A program made the position numbers and the translations under genes. Below are positions 1 through 5,799 of a DNA stretch of 35,496 nt, piece by piece (within the stretch, counting starts at the first letter, position 1; the number at the start of each line of letters is the position of its first letter). Below the pieces are notes generated by a model that worked only from the letters and a program-made list of their open reading frames with translations, did no database searches and was not told the origin of the DNA. The stretch comes from Mycolicibacterium sp. GF69. Its GTDB lineage: Bacteria; Actinomycetota; Actinomycetes; Mycobacteriales; Mycobacteriaceae. Location of the stretch: assembly GCF_003284965.1 (NCBI RefSeq), contig NZ_QMEW01000040.1, positions 1 to 35,496 of the forward strand, read 5' to 3'.

Positions 1-1
1 C

Positions 2-367
2 AGGACGCCGACACGCCAGGTCTTGGACCTCGCGCGCTACTTCGCGAGCCACAGCCAATACCGCGTTGTATTCCTCGCCGAGCTGACTCGCTGGCTCGAC
101 CACTTTGGACGCACGTGGTCTTCGGATGGAATCGACTTCGACCAGGCTCTCTACGACATCACCGAAGTGCTACCCGGGCTCTACTTAGGACTTGATCATC
201 GCTCGTACTGCATTGTCTGCGACGCCTCCCGCCAAGGCATGGTCATCCATTACCCCGAGAGCCGAGAACAGCTCACAGAAGCCGACCGCAACACAACCCG
301 ACTCGGGCTTACTCAAACAATCACCGAGAGCTGGCCAGCCTACATCCAATCCATCCAGGGCGACTAA
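2..367 (+). CDS. Hypothetical protein, 5'-truncated by the window edge
   Basis: The reading frame is open from the first bases of the window, so the gene probably begins upstream. The first start codon inside the window is a TTG at 23, which would give 114 residues. I do not recognise the product. It is acidic and aromatic-rich, with a segment around FHSQYRVVF-like and YCIVCDA, no signal peptide, no membrane segment and no cofactor motif. It ends at a TAA at 365-367 and is followed by 361 bp without a convincing gene. The overlapping frames on both strands look like shadows because they lack family-like sequence. I am fairly confident that it is coding, because the composition is protein-like and codon third positions are GC-rich, but there is no functional claim. 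Confidence 0.5.
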   Translation, partial: RTPTRQVLDLARYFASHSQYRVVFLAELTRWLDHFGRTWSSDGIDFDQALYDITEVLPGLYLGLDHRSYCIVCDASRQGMVIHYPESREQLTEADRNTTRLGLTQTITESWPAYIQSIQGD

Positions 368-460
368 CGCCGACACGCGGGCTCGATCCGCCATCTCAGA
401 TGAGACGGCGACCCAGGTATGCGCCTCAGGCGAGCTGGCGTACCTGCATCAGGCCGCCAG

Positions 461-477
461 GTCTGTTCAGAACAGAC
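461..477. repeat. 17-bp inverted repeat
   Basis: GTCTGTTC at 461-468 and its exact reverse complement GAACAGAC at 470-477 are separated by one base. The odd-spaced dyad looks like a binding site for a dimeric regulator. It is not the mycobacterial LexA box (TCGAAC-N4-GTTCGA). It lies about 250 bp before the next gene start, so its target is unclear. Confidence 0.4.
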
Positions 478-688
478 AGCCGCCGCCGATCCAGCGATGT
501 CAGACCTCGGTGGCGTCAACATGGCACCGCGCCAATGGTTTTAGCGAGTTCTCACTCCCCTACCCGGTGCCAGACCGGCCAAGTTGACCGGCTGTGGTTG
601 GCGGGTGGCACAGCGTCCAGGGCATAGACCTCAACGCAGCGGCGTTAACTGGGGTGGGTGAAGGAAACGAACCCGAGACCCGAGATAT

Positions 689-723
689 GTACTACACAAC
701 TACACGGTTGTGTAGTACACTAC
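689..723 (+). promoter_or_regulatory. Promoter with overlapping palindromic operator of the toxin-antitoxin-like operon
   Basis: A perfect 12-bp inverted repeat lies at 689-700 (GTACTACACAAC) and 707-718, with a 6-bp spacer. A second smaller dyad, GTAGT at 712-716 and ACTAC at 719-723, overlaps its right arm. The -10-like hexamer TACACT (716-721) sits inside the operator and 7 bases before the ATG at 729, so the transcript is probably leaderless. This placement is typical of autoregulation, in which a ribbon-helix-helix antitoxin covers the -10 box of its own promoter. The ribbon-helix-helix gene is the second gene of the operon. Confidence 0.6.
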
Positions 724-728
724 TGGGT

Positions 729-1010
729 ATGGCCATCGAGTTCACCGAGAGTGCCCGACGTCACGGATTCACCATTGCCGACGCCGTTCACGCGATGAGC
801 AATCCTCGTTACTACGAGGCCGAGTTTGATGACCCGAGACTGGGCGGCGTTAAGCCGGACCTCTGGATCGGGCCGAGCTTGCAGCCTACGTCGCCGCTGA
901 TTGAAGTCATGGCAGAGGTCATCCCGCCGTCAACCGTGAGGATCTTTCATGTCATGGCTGTTCGCGTGAAGTTCCTCGACCGACTCGATCAAAAGGAGGG
1001 CGACCGATGA
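729..1010 (+). CDS. Putative BrnT/DUF4258-like toxin of a type II TA pair
   Basis: The product is 93 residues. The frame is open further upstream, but the ATG at 729 is preferred because it follows the palindromic promoter directly, which suggests a leaderless mRNA. The arrangement resembles small RNase-fold toxins of the BrnT/DUF4258 type: an N-terminal EFTESARRHG helix, a central WIGPS strand, a strand pair around LIEVMAEV, and a C-terminal IFHVMAVRVKFLD that matches the family's usual I.HAM.AR.KFL ending. BrnT-type toxins are ribosome-independent RNases, but activity here is inferred. The stop overlaps the start of the next gene (ATGA at 1007-1010), so the two are translationally coupled. 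Toxin-before-antitoxin order fits BrnT-BrnA. Function is moderately supported; coding status is strongly supported. Confidence 0.6.
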   Translation: MAIEFTESARRHGFTIADAVHAMSNPRYYEAEFDDPRLGGVKPDLWIGPSLQPTSPLIEVMAEVIPPSTVRIFHVMAVRVKFLDRLDQKEGDR

Positions 1011-1528
1011 ACATCGACCAGGACCGATACAACAAGCTTGCGGATTGGGCCGAAAGTGCCGACCGCGGCATTCATCCCGAGCGCGGCGAAACGGGCACTG
1101 AGGCAACGCGATCAAGCCGTGAACTGATCCGCCGGGCCGGTGGTCGGCCCAGCGTTGACCCCGCCTCCGAACCGGGAGCAGTCTCGCCACGCCGGCAAGT
1201 TCGGCTGCCCCGTGCGCTTAGCGAGCGTGTCGACCAGCTAGCCGACCGCGAGAACCGAAGCGCCAGCGATCTCATGCGCGAGGCCATCGCCCAATACGTC
1301 GCTACGCACGATGAGCAGCGAGCCGGAGACGAGAAAGGCGGGAAACTCGTGAAAGACCCCGACGTTAGGGCGACGGTCGAGCGTGCACTTGAGGCGGGCC
1401 AGCGGCGCGAGGACATCGACATGGTTGTGCGGGCTCGGTACACCTACGAGTGGGGCGGCGGGGATGCGTTGCACCTGGAGCTGGCGGATGAAGTCGAGCG
1501 ACTGCGCACCCTCGTCGGCAAGCCATAG
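1007..1528 (+). CDS. Ribbon-helix-helix (CopG-like) putative antitoxin/autorepressor
   Basis: The product is 173 residues. It starts at the ATG at 1007, which overlaps the stop of the putative toxin and is preceded by a very strong Shine-Dalgarno, AAAAGGAGGG at 991-1000. That is a good way to keep the antitoxin in excess of a leaderless toxin message. Residues about 63-100 contain a ribbon-helix-helix fold: a short basic strand (RQVRLP) followed by helices SERVDQLADREN and SASDLMREAIAQYV, the usual CopG/Arc DNA-binding pattern. The N-terminal 60 residues are charged and probably flexible. The C-terminal third, after a lysine-rich linker, is an acidic domain that could be the toxin-binding part. 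It is longer than a typical BrnA or CopG antitoxin (80-100 aa). The likely operator is the palindrome at 689-723. Confidence 0.6.
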   Translation: MNIDQDRYNKLADWAESADRGIHPERGETGTEATRSSRELIRRAGGRPSVDPASEPGAVSPRRQVRLPRALSERVDQLADRENRSASDLMREAIAQYVATHDEQRAGDEKGGKLVKDPDVRATVERALEAGQRREDIDMVVRARYTYEWGGGDALHLELADEVERLRTLVGKP

Positions 1529-1562
1529 TCCGCGAAACGTACCAAGAGGAAGAGAGCGATAG

Positions 1563-1916
1563 GTGAGTGAGGACAAGAACAATGAGGACCGAATCGAGTT
1601 TGAGATGAGCACGACCTCCACCAACAGAAACACGCTCGTCCCCGATGTAGAGGGCGTGCTCGACGCGCAGCTCGCCGCCATCTGTGTTGCTCTCAACCAG
1701 CGGCCATCCGTGGAGCCACGTTTGACCGCAATAGCCGCAGCCTCGCAATACCGCGAAAAGCTGCGTAAAGCGATGGCGCGCCAGGCGGACGAAGACAGGG
1801 AGACCGAGAAGACACAAGGCGCGGCGCCGATGCCTCCGATGCCTCAGGTTCCGTGTTCGGGCGACGACCCCGCTCAGCCCGCAATAGAATACGGAGAGAA
1901 CGGAATTCGTGCATGA
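1563..1916 (+). CDS. Hypothetical protein
   Basis: The product is 117 residues from a GTG start at 1563. A purine-rich ribosome-binding stretch (GAGGAAGAGAG) precedes it at about 1547-1557. The protein is acidic at the N-terminus (SEDKNNEDRIEFE), has a helical middle (LDAQLAAICVALNQ; LTAIAAASQYREKLRKAMARQ), and a proline-rich, disordered C-terminus. I do not recognise a family. It follows the ribbon-helix-helix gene by 34 bp on the same strand and may share its transcript. No signal peptide or membrane segment is visible. Confidence 0.5.
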   Translation: MSEDKNNEDRIEFEMSTTSTNRNTLVPDVEGVLDAQLAAICVALNQRPSVEPRLTAIAAASQYREKLRKAMARQADEDRETEKTQGAAPMPPMPQVPCSGDDPAQPAIEYGENGIRA

Positions 1917-2035
1917 CTGGATCCGGCTTCGACAGTGGGCGGTGTGAATCTGCATCGGAGAGGTTGCCACAGCAGCAGGGGCGGTTGCGCTTCGGCTATT
2001 CCGACCTGGTTGCAGAGCAAGGAGATTCGTCAAAC

Positions 2036-2461
2036 ATGAGACTTGAACGCCCGAGCCCATGGCCTCGGGCGCAGCGACTCGGTGCACCGGCGAAGTGGGC
2101 CATTCTTGCCCTCGCCGTGTTTGTGGTGGCGCTCGGCGGCGTAGTCGCTGTTCAGAGGATCACGACCACGACATCGCCTCCTAGCCCGTCGCTGCCGGCC
2201 CAGTTCGCTGAGTGGATGTCGGCGAATACTAGAAGCGACATCCAGATCAGCAGAGTCTCCTGCCTAGACCCCGCCGCTGGCGGAGCGCTCGTCACATGTC
2301 AGTTCACCGCGACGGTCGACTCTCCCGGCGGGACGTCCACCTATTTTCACGACTTCAAATGCCCAGCCACTCTCGACCTCGCAGGCAAGGTCACGCACGT
2401 GGAATGCCCGACCGACAGTGCGTGGATGTTCTCGGAGACCACTGCTGTACCCGCAGTATGA
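2036..2461 (+). CDS. Putative single-pass membrane-anchored extracytoplasmic protein
   Basis: The product is 141 residues. The frame is open from an ATG at 1913, but the ATG at 2036 is chosen because AAGGAG lies at 2019-2024, 11 bases upstream. From this start there is a basic N-terminus, then one hydrophobic segment at about residues 20-40 (WAILALAVFVVALGGVVAV), then a Thr/Pro/Ser-rich linker and an outer domain with four cysteines (SCLD, VTCQF, FKCPA, VECPT) spaced as for two disulfides. The layout is like small mycobacterial membrane-anchored proteins such as DUF4333 members, but I cannot assign the family. Its stop overlaps the ATG of the next gene (ATGA at 2458-2461), which suggests coupling. 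Confidence 0.55.
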   Translation: MRLERPSPWPRAQRLGAPAKWAILALAVFVVALGGVVAVQRITTTTSPPSPSLPAQFAEWMSANTRSDIQISRVSCLDPAAGGALVTCQFTATVDSPGGTSTYFHDFKCPATLDLAGKVTHVECPTDSAWMFSETTAVPAV

Positions 2462-3117
2462 ACCGGCTTGGAATCCCCCCGGCTTTAGCCGTGGGGAGGA
2501 CCCCTGGGAAATCTGAAAGGCGGAACGCGTTGCCGGACAAACAGGCTTGGCTAGATGAACGCGCGGCGGTCCTGATTGCCCGCATCAGTGATCGTGGCAT
2601 GGTGCTCTCCCACGAGGCGGCCTGCACGCTCCTTGCTGAGCGCCACGCCACCGTGGCCAGCCAGCTAGGTATCAGCGAACGGTCCGCACAGCCTCTACTC
2701 GATCACGCCGCCCTCGATGCTCTCGCCGACGAAATCGTCGCCTCATTCACCGATGAGGAACCGGGCGAGAATCTCTTCGCCCTTGCCCGGACGGTGCACA
2801 TCAGCGTGTCGGTGTTCGGACGCTTGATCAGCGGCCTGGCCGAGACGTTGCTGTTCTACCAGAGCACGACGGCAACCACCGCCGCAGAACGAGCCGCGCG
2901 CCAACGCGAGACGGCGCAACTGCTGTCCATCGCAGGCATGATTCAAGCCGAGCACACCCAAGGTCCCATCGCCGCTCCCCCGGCGCTGCTTGCCCGCATA
3001 GCGCGGACGTTGACCACCGCAGCCGATCTGACCGACAACGACGCATTAACCCAGGCGCTGCGCCGCGATGCCACCCGAGCACGGACCGCGGCCACCGCGG
3101 CACGTCCCTCGCATTGA
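2458..3117 (+). CDS. Hypothetical helical protein
   Basis: The product is 219 residues from the ATG at 2458, which overlaps the previous stop. A TTG at 2530, preceded by GAAAGGCGG, is a good alternative and would give 195 residues. The 72 bp between the two starts contain an IS605-like hairpin (2474-2497), so the true start is uncertain. The sequence is alpha-helical: LSHEAACTLLAERHATVASQLGIS has the look of a helix-turn-helix, and the region after it (ALARTVHISVSVFGRLISGLAETLLFYQSTT) is amphipathic. I recognise no enzyme motif and no membrane segment. It ends right before the IS607 element, which may have separated it from former downstream neighbours. Confidence 0.5.
   Translation: MNRLGIPPALAVGRTPGKSERRNALPDKQAWLDERAAVLIARISDRGMVLSHEAACTLLAERHATVASQLGISERSAQPLLDHAALDALADEIVASFTDEEPGENLFALARTVHISVSVFGRLISGLAETLLFYQSTTATTAAERAARQRETAQLLSIAGMIQAEHTQGPIAAPPALLARIARTLTTAADLTDNDALTQALRRDATRARTAATAARPSH
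2474..2497 (+). repeat. Orphan IS200/IS605-type right-end (omega-RNA-like) hairpin
   Basis: Bases 2474-2497 fold into a stem of nine pairs with one mismatch (T2474-A2497 through C2483-G2488) around the tetraloop TTTA. The GGCTTTAGCC apex with a CCCC/GGGG lower stem is the typical hairpin at the right end of IS200/IS605-type tnpB elements, where it is also the end of the omega RNA. Here it reads on the plus strand with no tnpB upstream. The only tnpB in the window is on the other strand and has a different 3' hairpin. It is probably a solo end left by a lost element. Confidence 0.5.
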
Positions 3118-3124
3118 GTAGCGC

Positions 3125-3300
3125 TTTAAGTACAGAGCCCGGCAGTTCCTGCCGTTGCCTTTTGTTGAGCGAATGTGAGTGTGCTCGTTCATTAGGCAGC
3201 CTCGCCTTGCGGTGAGGCGGTCCCCGTCTGGTCCACCGGGTGGTGGTGCGGGGTTGACGTTTCATCGCCCGCTGCGTCGCCCGCTGGTGCGGGTTCGGTC
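3125..3300 (-). ncRNA. Candidate omega RNA (reRNA) of IS607 tnpB
   Basis: In IS200/IS605 and IS607 elements the guide RNA of TnpB is made from the 3' part of tnpB and the right end of the element. On the minus strand just after the tnpB stop there is a perfect hairpin, CGGCAG-GAA-CTGCCG (3154 to 3140), in the position expected for the last scaffold hairpin. The guide would be the flanking sequence just beyond it. Limits are approximate and the RNA is inferred from family knowledge. Confidence 0.35.
3171..3180. repeat. Subterminal inverted repeat of IS607, right copy
   Basis: GAATGTGAGT at 3171-3180 is the exact reverse complement of ACTCACATTC at 5271-5280 near the other end of the element. 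A related motif, ACACACATTC, lies at 5251-5260. These are plausible TnpA binding sites. Confidence 0.45.
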
Positions 3301-4658
3301 TCACGCGTGGCTCCACGTCCTGCCACCGGGCCACTCCCGGCGGGACTCTGTTCACCCTGATGTGTGGGTACGCCGAGTCGGGCGAGGTTGGTCGCGGCAC
3401 CCAGATCGCGATCGATCCGCATACCGCAGTCGTCACATTCGAAGACTCGATCGGCCAGGGTGAGGTTTGACTTTCGCCTCCCACAGGCCGTGCACGTCTT
3501 CGATGACGGGTAGAACCGATCGGCCTCCACTAGATGGCTGCCGTACCAACGTGTCTTGTATCCGAGCATGCGCCGGATCTCGGCCAGGGCGGCATCAGCC
3601 AAGGCGCGGTTGAGCCCGCGCTTGCGAGCCCCGCCCTTGGCGCGCATGCCCGCGGCGTTCAGAGTTTCGACCACCACCACCTGGTGCTGCTGAGCCAGTG
3701 CAGTGGTGGCCTTGTGCAGGACATCGCGACGCACGGCCGCGGCGTGGACGTGTGTGCGGCCGATCCGGGCCTGGGTGCGCCGCCACCGCTTCGACGGCAC
3801 CTGCTTGGTCTTGGTCGCCGGATCGTAGGGGCCGTGCTGGCGGGCGGCGCGGCGCTGCAGCGCCCGCAACCGGCCCTGCGCAGCGGTCAGCGACTTCGGC
3901 GCAGCAACGCGATCGATCTCGGTCCCCCCGGGGGTCGCCACGACGAGCAGGCTGTCGGCTTTCACCCCGACATCGACACCCACAATCGGATGGATTGACC
4001 GCCGCGCGTGCGCGGGCCGGGCCTTGACCGCGACGATGACCTGCAGAGCGCAGTACCAGCGTCCGGCACTGTCTTGGCGCACGGTGGCCGACAAGATCCG
4101 CGCCGTCCCGGCCTCTATCCGGCGGGCCAGTTTGCGCGTCGATTCATGGCTGCGGACCGCGCCGAGTCGCGGCAACGTGATGTGGCGACGATCGGCCTCG
4201 CACCGGATGACACCGGTGGTGAACCGCACCGAGCGCGGGGCGCGGGCCGTTTTGAACCGCGGAAAACCGGCTGCGCGGCCGGCCCGCTCACCTTTTCGGG
4301 ACTTCGACCACGCGTCCAGACCGCGGGCCAACCCATCCAGGCCGGTGTTGTAGGCCTCCTTGGAGTTCTCGGCCCACCATGGCGCGCACGACGGTTTGCG
4401 CTGATTCCACACCTTGCGCAACGCCGGCAACGACCACCCCAACACCGAGGTCAACCGATCCTCAGGGACGCCGTAGCTGCGTTCGGCGACCCGCTGATCC
4501 ATCACTGCCTTCACCAACGCCAACATGTGATTGTGGGCAAACCGCGCAGCACCAGCATGAGAAGCCAACGCCCGCAACTGTGTCGGTGTCGGATCCAGTG
4601 CGTACCGGTCGGCCTGCGCGGTCCAACCCTCGGGTATCTCGAACTTAGCCACCACCAA
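3192..4658 (-). CDS. tnpB: TnpB, RNA-guided endonuclease of the IS607 element
   Basis: The product is up to 488 residues; the start is TTG at 4658 or one of the next two GTG codons. It overlaps the 3' end of tnpA by 14 bp. The three acidic RuvC residues are present: Asp in VGVDVGVK (RuvC I), Glu in VVVETLNAAG (RuvC II) and Asp in RIDRDLGAATN (RuvC III). A four-cysteine zinc ribbon (CTACGRRK ... CDDC) precedes the last motif. The N-terminus has the helix-turn-helix-like start of the family (DPTPTQLRALASHAGAARF). The C-terminal 65 residues are low-complexity, as is common where the omega RNA overlaps the gene. TnpB proteins cut DNA next to a transposon-associated motif under guide RNA control and help the element persist. 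All motifs suggest an active protein. It is longer than ISDra2 TnpB (about 400 aa), mostly because of this tail. Confidence 0.92.
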   Translation of the reverse strand: MVVAKFEIPEGWTAQADRYALDPTPTQLRALASHAGAARFAHNHMLALVKAVMDQRVAERSYGVPEDRLTSVLGWSLPALRKVWNQRKPSCAPWWAENSKEAYNTGLDGLARGLDAWSKSRKGERAGRAAGFPRFKTARAPRSVRFTTGVIRCEADRRHITLPRLGAVRSHESTRKLARRIEAGTARILSATVRQDSAGRWYCALQVIVAVKARPAHARRSIHPIVGVDVGVKADSLLVVATPGGTEIDRVAAPKSLTAAQGRLRALQRRAARQHGPYDPATKTKQVPSKRWRRTQARIGRTHVHAAAVRRDVLHKATTALAQQHQVVVVETLNAAGMRAKGGARKRGLNRALADAALAEIRRMLGYKTRWYGSHLVEADRFYPSSKTCTACGRRKSNLTLADRVFECDDCGMRIDRDLGAATNLARLGVPTHQGEQSPAGSGPVAGRGATRETEPAPAGDAAGDETSTPHHHPVDQTGTASPQGEAA

Positions 4659-5238
4659 CCACCCCGACAGGCTCAGTCTGTTTGGTGGCCGTCACCGCCC
4701 GCATCGCACGGTTGCGCGCCCCCCGGCGTCCGTACAGGCGCGCGCACATTGAGGTCAGCACCTCAATCATGTCGCGCACCAAATCATCGACGGTCTCGCC
4801 TTGGTCGGCGACGATGATCGTGCGGCCCTGCGCAGACAACGCGGCTTCGAGATACTCAACCCCGAAGCGCGCGAGCCGATCACGGTGTTCCACGACCACC
4901 ACTGAAGCAGACGGGTCTGACAGGATCCTACGCAACTTGGGCCGCTTGCCGTTCAGACCGGACCCGACCTCGGTCACGACCTCACCGACCACATACCCGT
5001 GCGACGTAGCCCAATCAGTCAGCCGTGCAACCTGGCGGTCCAGATCGGCCCGCTGATCATGCGACGACACCCGCGCATACACCACAGTCCGGCCAGCCAC
5101 CCGGCTGGCCGGAGCATCGACCCAGATCGTCCCCGACTCCAACCGGCGAGCAGGCACCGGCATCCGACCCTCACGAAACCACCGATACGCCGTCTGCGGA
5201 TGCACACCACTCGCACGCGCCCACTCAGCCAACTTCAC
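4645..5238 (-). CDS. tnpA: IS607-family serine recombinase TnpA
   Basis: The product is 197 residues from the GTG at 5238, which gives the family's usual N-terminus (KLAEWARASGVHPQTAYRW). A longer frame from 5256 adds six residues. Residues about 1-30 are a MerR-like helix-turn-helix (VHPQTAYRWFREGRMPVPARR). The catalytic domain follows with the serine in VVYARVSSHDQ, the paired arginine region VEHRDRLARFG and the C-terminal helix with EVLTSMCARLYGRRGARNRA. This arrangement, with the DNA-binding domain before the catalytic domain, marks the IS607 subgroup of serine recombinases. These carry out excision through a circular intermediate and integration with little target preference. The AT-richer DNA upstream (5239-5300) should contain the left end and the tnpA promoter. 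Confidence 0.92.
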   Translation of the reverse strand: MKLAEWARASGVHPQTAYRWFREGRMPVPARRLESGTIWVDAPASRVAGRTVVYARVSSHDQRADLDRQVARLTDWATSHGYVVGEVVTEVGSGLNGKRPKLRRILSDPSASVVVVEHRDRLARFGVEYLEAALSAQGRTIIVADQGETVDDLVRDMIEVLTSMCARLYGRRGARNRAMRAVTATKQTEPVGVVGGG

Positions 5239-5270
5239 ACACTCACTAAAACACACATTCGATCACGAAT

Positions 5271-5280
5271 ACTCACATTC
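5271..5280. repeat. Subterminal inverted repeat of IS607, left copy
   Basis: ACTCACATTC at 5271-5280 pairs with the reverse complement at 3171-3180. It lies 33 bp upstream of the tnpA start, where recombinase binding would also cover the promoter. Confidence 0.45.
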
Positions 5281-5442
5281 TCACGAACAGTTCAGTACCC
5301 CTAAACTTCGCGATCAAACGACACCGAATCTCATTCCTGCACGTAAACCTGCGGCGGCGAGTCTTCTGCGTTGAAGCCAGGCCACCACCGCTACTTCCAC
5401 GTTGCCCCCCCGTAGTTCCTGGTTGTCCGATCCGGAACTTTC

Positions 5443-5564
5443 TGAGAGTGCGGGGGGAGTGCTGACCGGCGCACTCTCAATTGGTCGTGGACAGCATCCG
5501 GTCAGGAGTTCCACGACAACATGAGAGTGCCGGAGGAAATCCAGAAAGACCTGAGAGTGCCGGA
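5443..5564. repeat. Four copies of TGAGAGTGC in 122 bp
   Basis: Direct copies lie at 5443-5451, 5522-5530 and 5552-5560, and an inverted copy (GCACTCTCA) at 5471-5479. The last two direct copies agree over 13 bases (TGAGAGTGCCGGA) and are 30 bp apart; all four are followed by G/C-rich bases. Repeated short sites with mixed orientation are typical of transposase-binding ends (IS21-type or Tn7-like) or of operators. No transposase gene is attached to them. Confidence 0.55.
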
Positions 5565-5747
5565 CATCTGGGTGAACGTCGATGGTTTACTGCATTTCGC
5601 AGTGGCAGCAACGGATGGATGCGACTGTCTGTGCCGGGCTGGCACACCGACGTTCTTGCCGGGACAAACACGGAATCAACAACTTCCGGATGTGCGCTGC
5701 TCCGCGTTCGCGTTTGGTAATCAAGGGACGGCTGGCGGCTAGAACCT

Positions 5748-5766
5748 GCAGGCCTTCCGAGCCTGC
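5748..5766 (-). terminator. Hairpin after the CBASS operon
   Basis: GCAGGC at 5748-5753 pairs perfectly with GCCTGC at 5761-5766 around a 7-base loop, 34 bp beyond the stop of the last CBASS gene. There is no T-tract, as is common for mycobacterial hairpin terminators. Confidence 0.35.
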
Positions 5767-5799
5767 CGCCATCCTGGTGCTATGCCTTCGGGGATCAGC

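Larger units (their letters stand above)
368..728. other. Intergenic region before the toxin-antitoxin-like pair
   Basis: About 360 bp with no convincing gene. It holds a near-perfect palindrome at 461-477 and, at its downstream end, the promoter/operator of the next operon (689-723). Several open frames cross it, but they are arginine/serine-rich translations without family-like sequence. Confidence 0.5.
3120..5300 (-). mobile_element. IS607-family insertion sequence (limits approximate)
   Basis: The element holds a serine recombinase gene (tnpA) and an overlapping tnpB, both on the minus strand; this is the defining content of IS607. IS607 elements lack terminal inverted repeats and leave no target duplication beyond a short core, so exact ends cannot be read off. 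Shared subterminal motifs help: ACTCACATTC occurs at 5271-5280 on the plus strand and as its reverse complement at 3171-3180. I place the ends between the stop of the preceding gene (3117) and about 5300. Both genes look intact. The element may have inserted recently into the island or its flank. Confidence 0.75.
5301..5799. other. Gene-poor stretch between IS607 and the CBASS operon
   Basis: About 500 bp with no convincing gene. It contains the four TGAGAGTGC repeats (5443-5564) and a hairpin at 5748-5766 next to the end of the CBASS effector. A small plus-strand frame at 5521-5742 (73 codons) includes a DCLCRAGTP cysteine cluster, but its first codons are the repeat units themselves and I see no family match, so I do not call it. 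This region is a candidate position for an end of a larger mobile element. Confidence 0.45.

Noticed and set aside
1853..2035. N-terminal extension of the membrane-anchored protein
   Set aside because: The AAGGAG site before 2036 and the basic-then-hydrophobic N-terminus from that start fit better; the extension is not protein-like.
3534..4817. Long plus-strand frames opposite tnpB and tnpA
   Set aside because: They are arginine/proline-rich antisense shadows of genes with clear family motifs.
5521..5742. Small plus-strand frame with a DCLCRAGTP cysteine cluster
   Set aside because: Its first 15 codons consist of the TGAGAGTGC repeats, no family is recognisable, and no ribosome-binding site is convincing.
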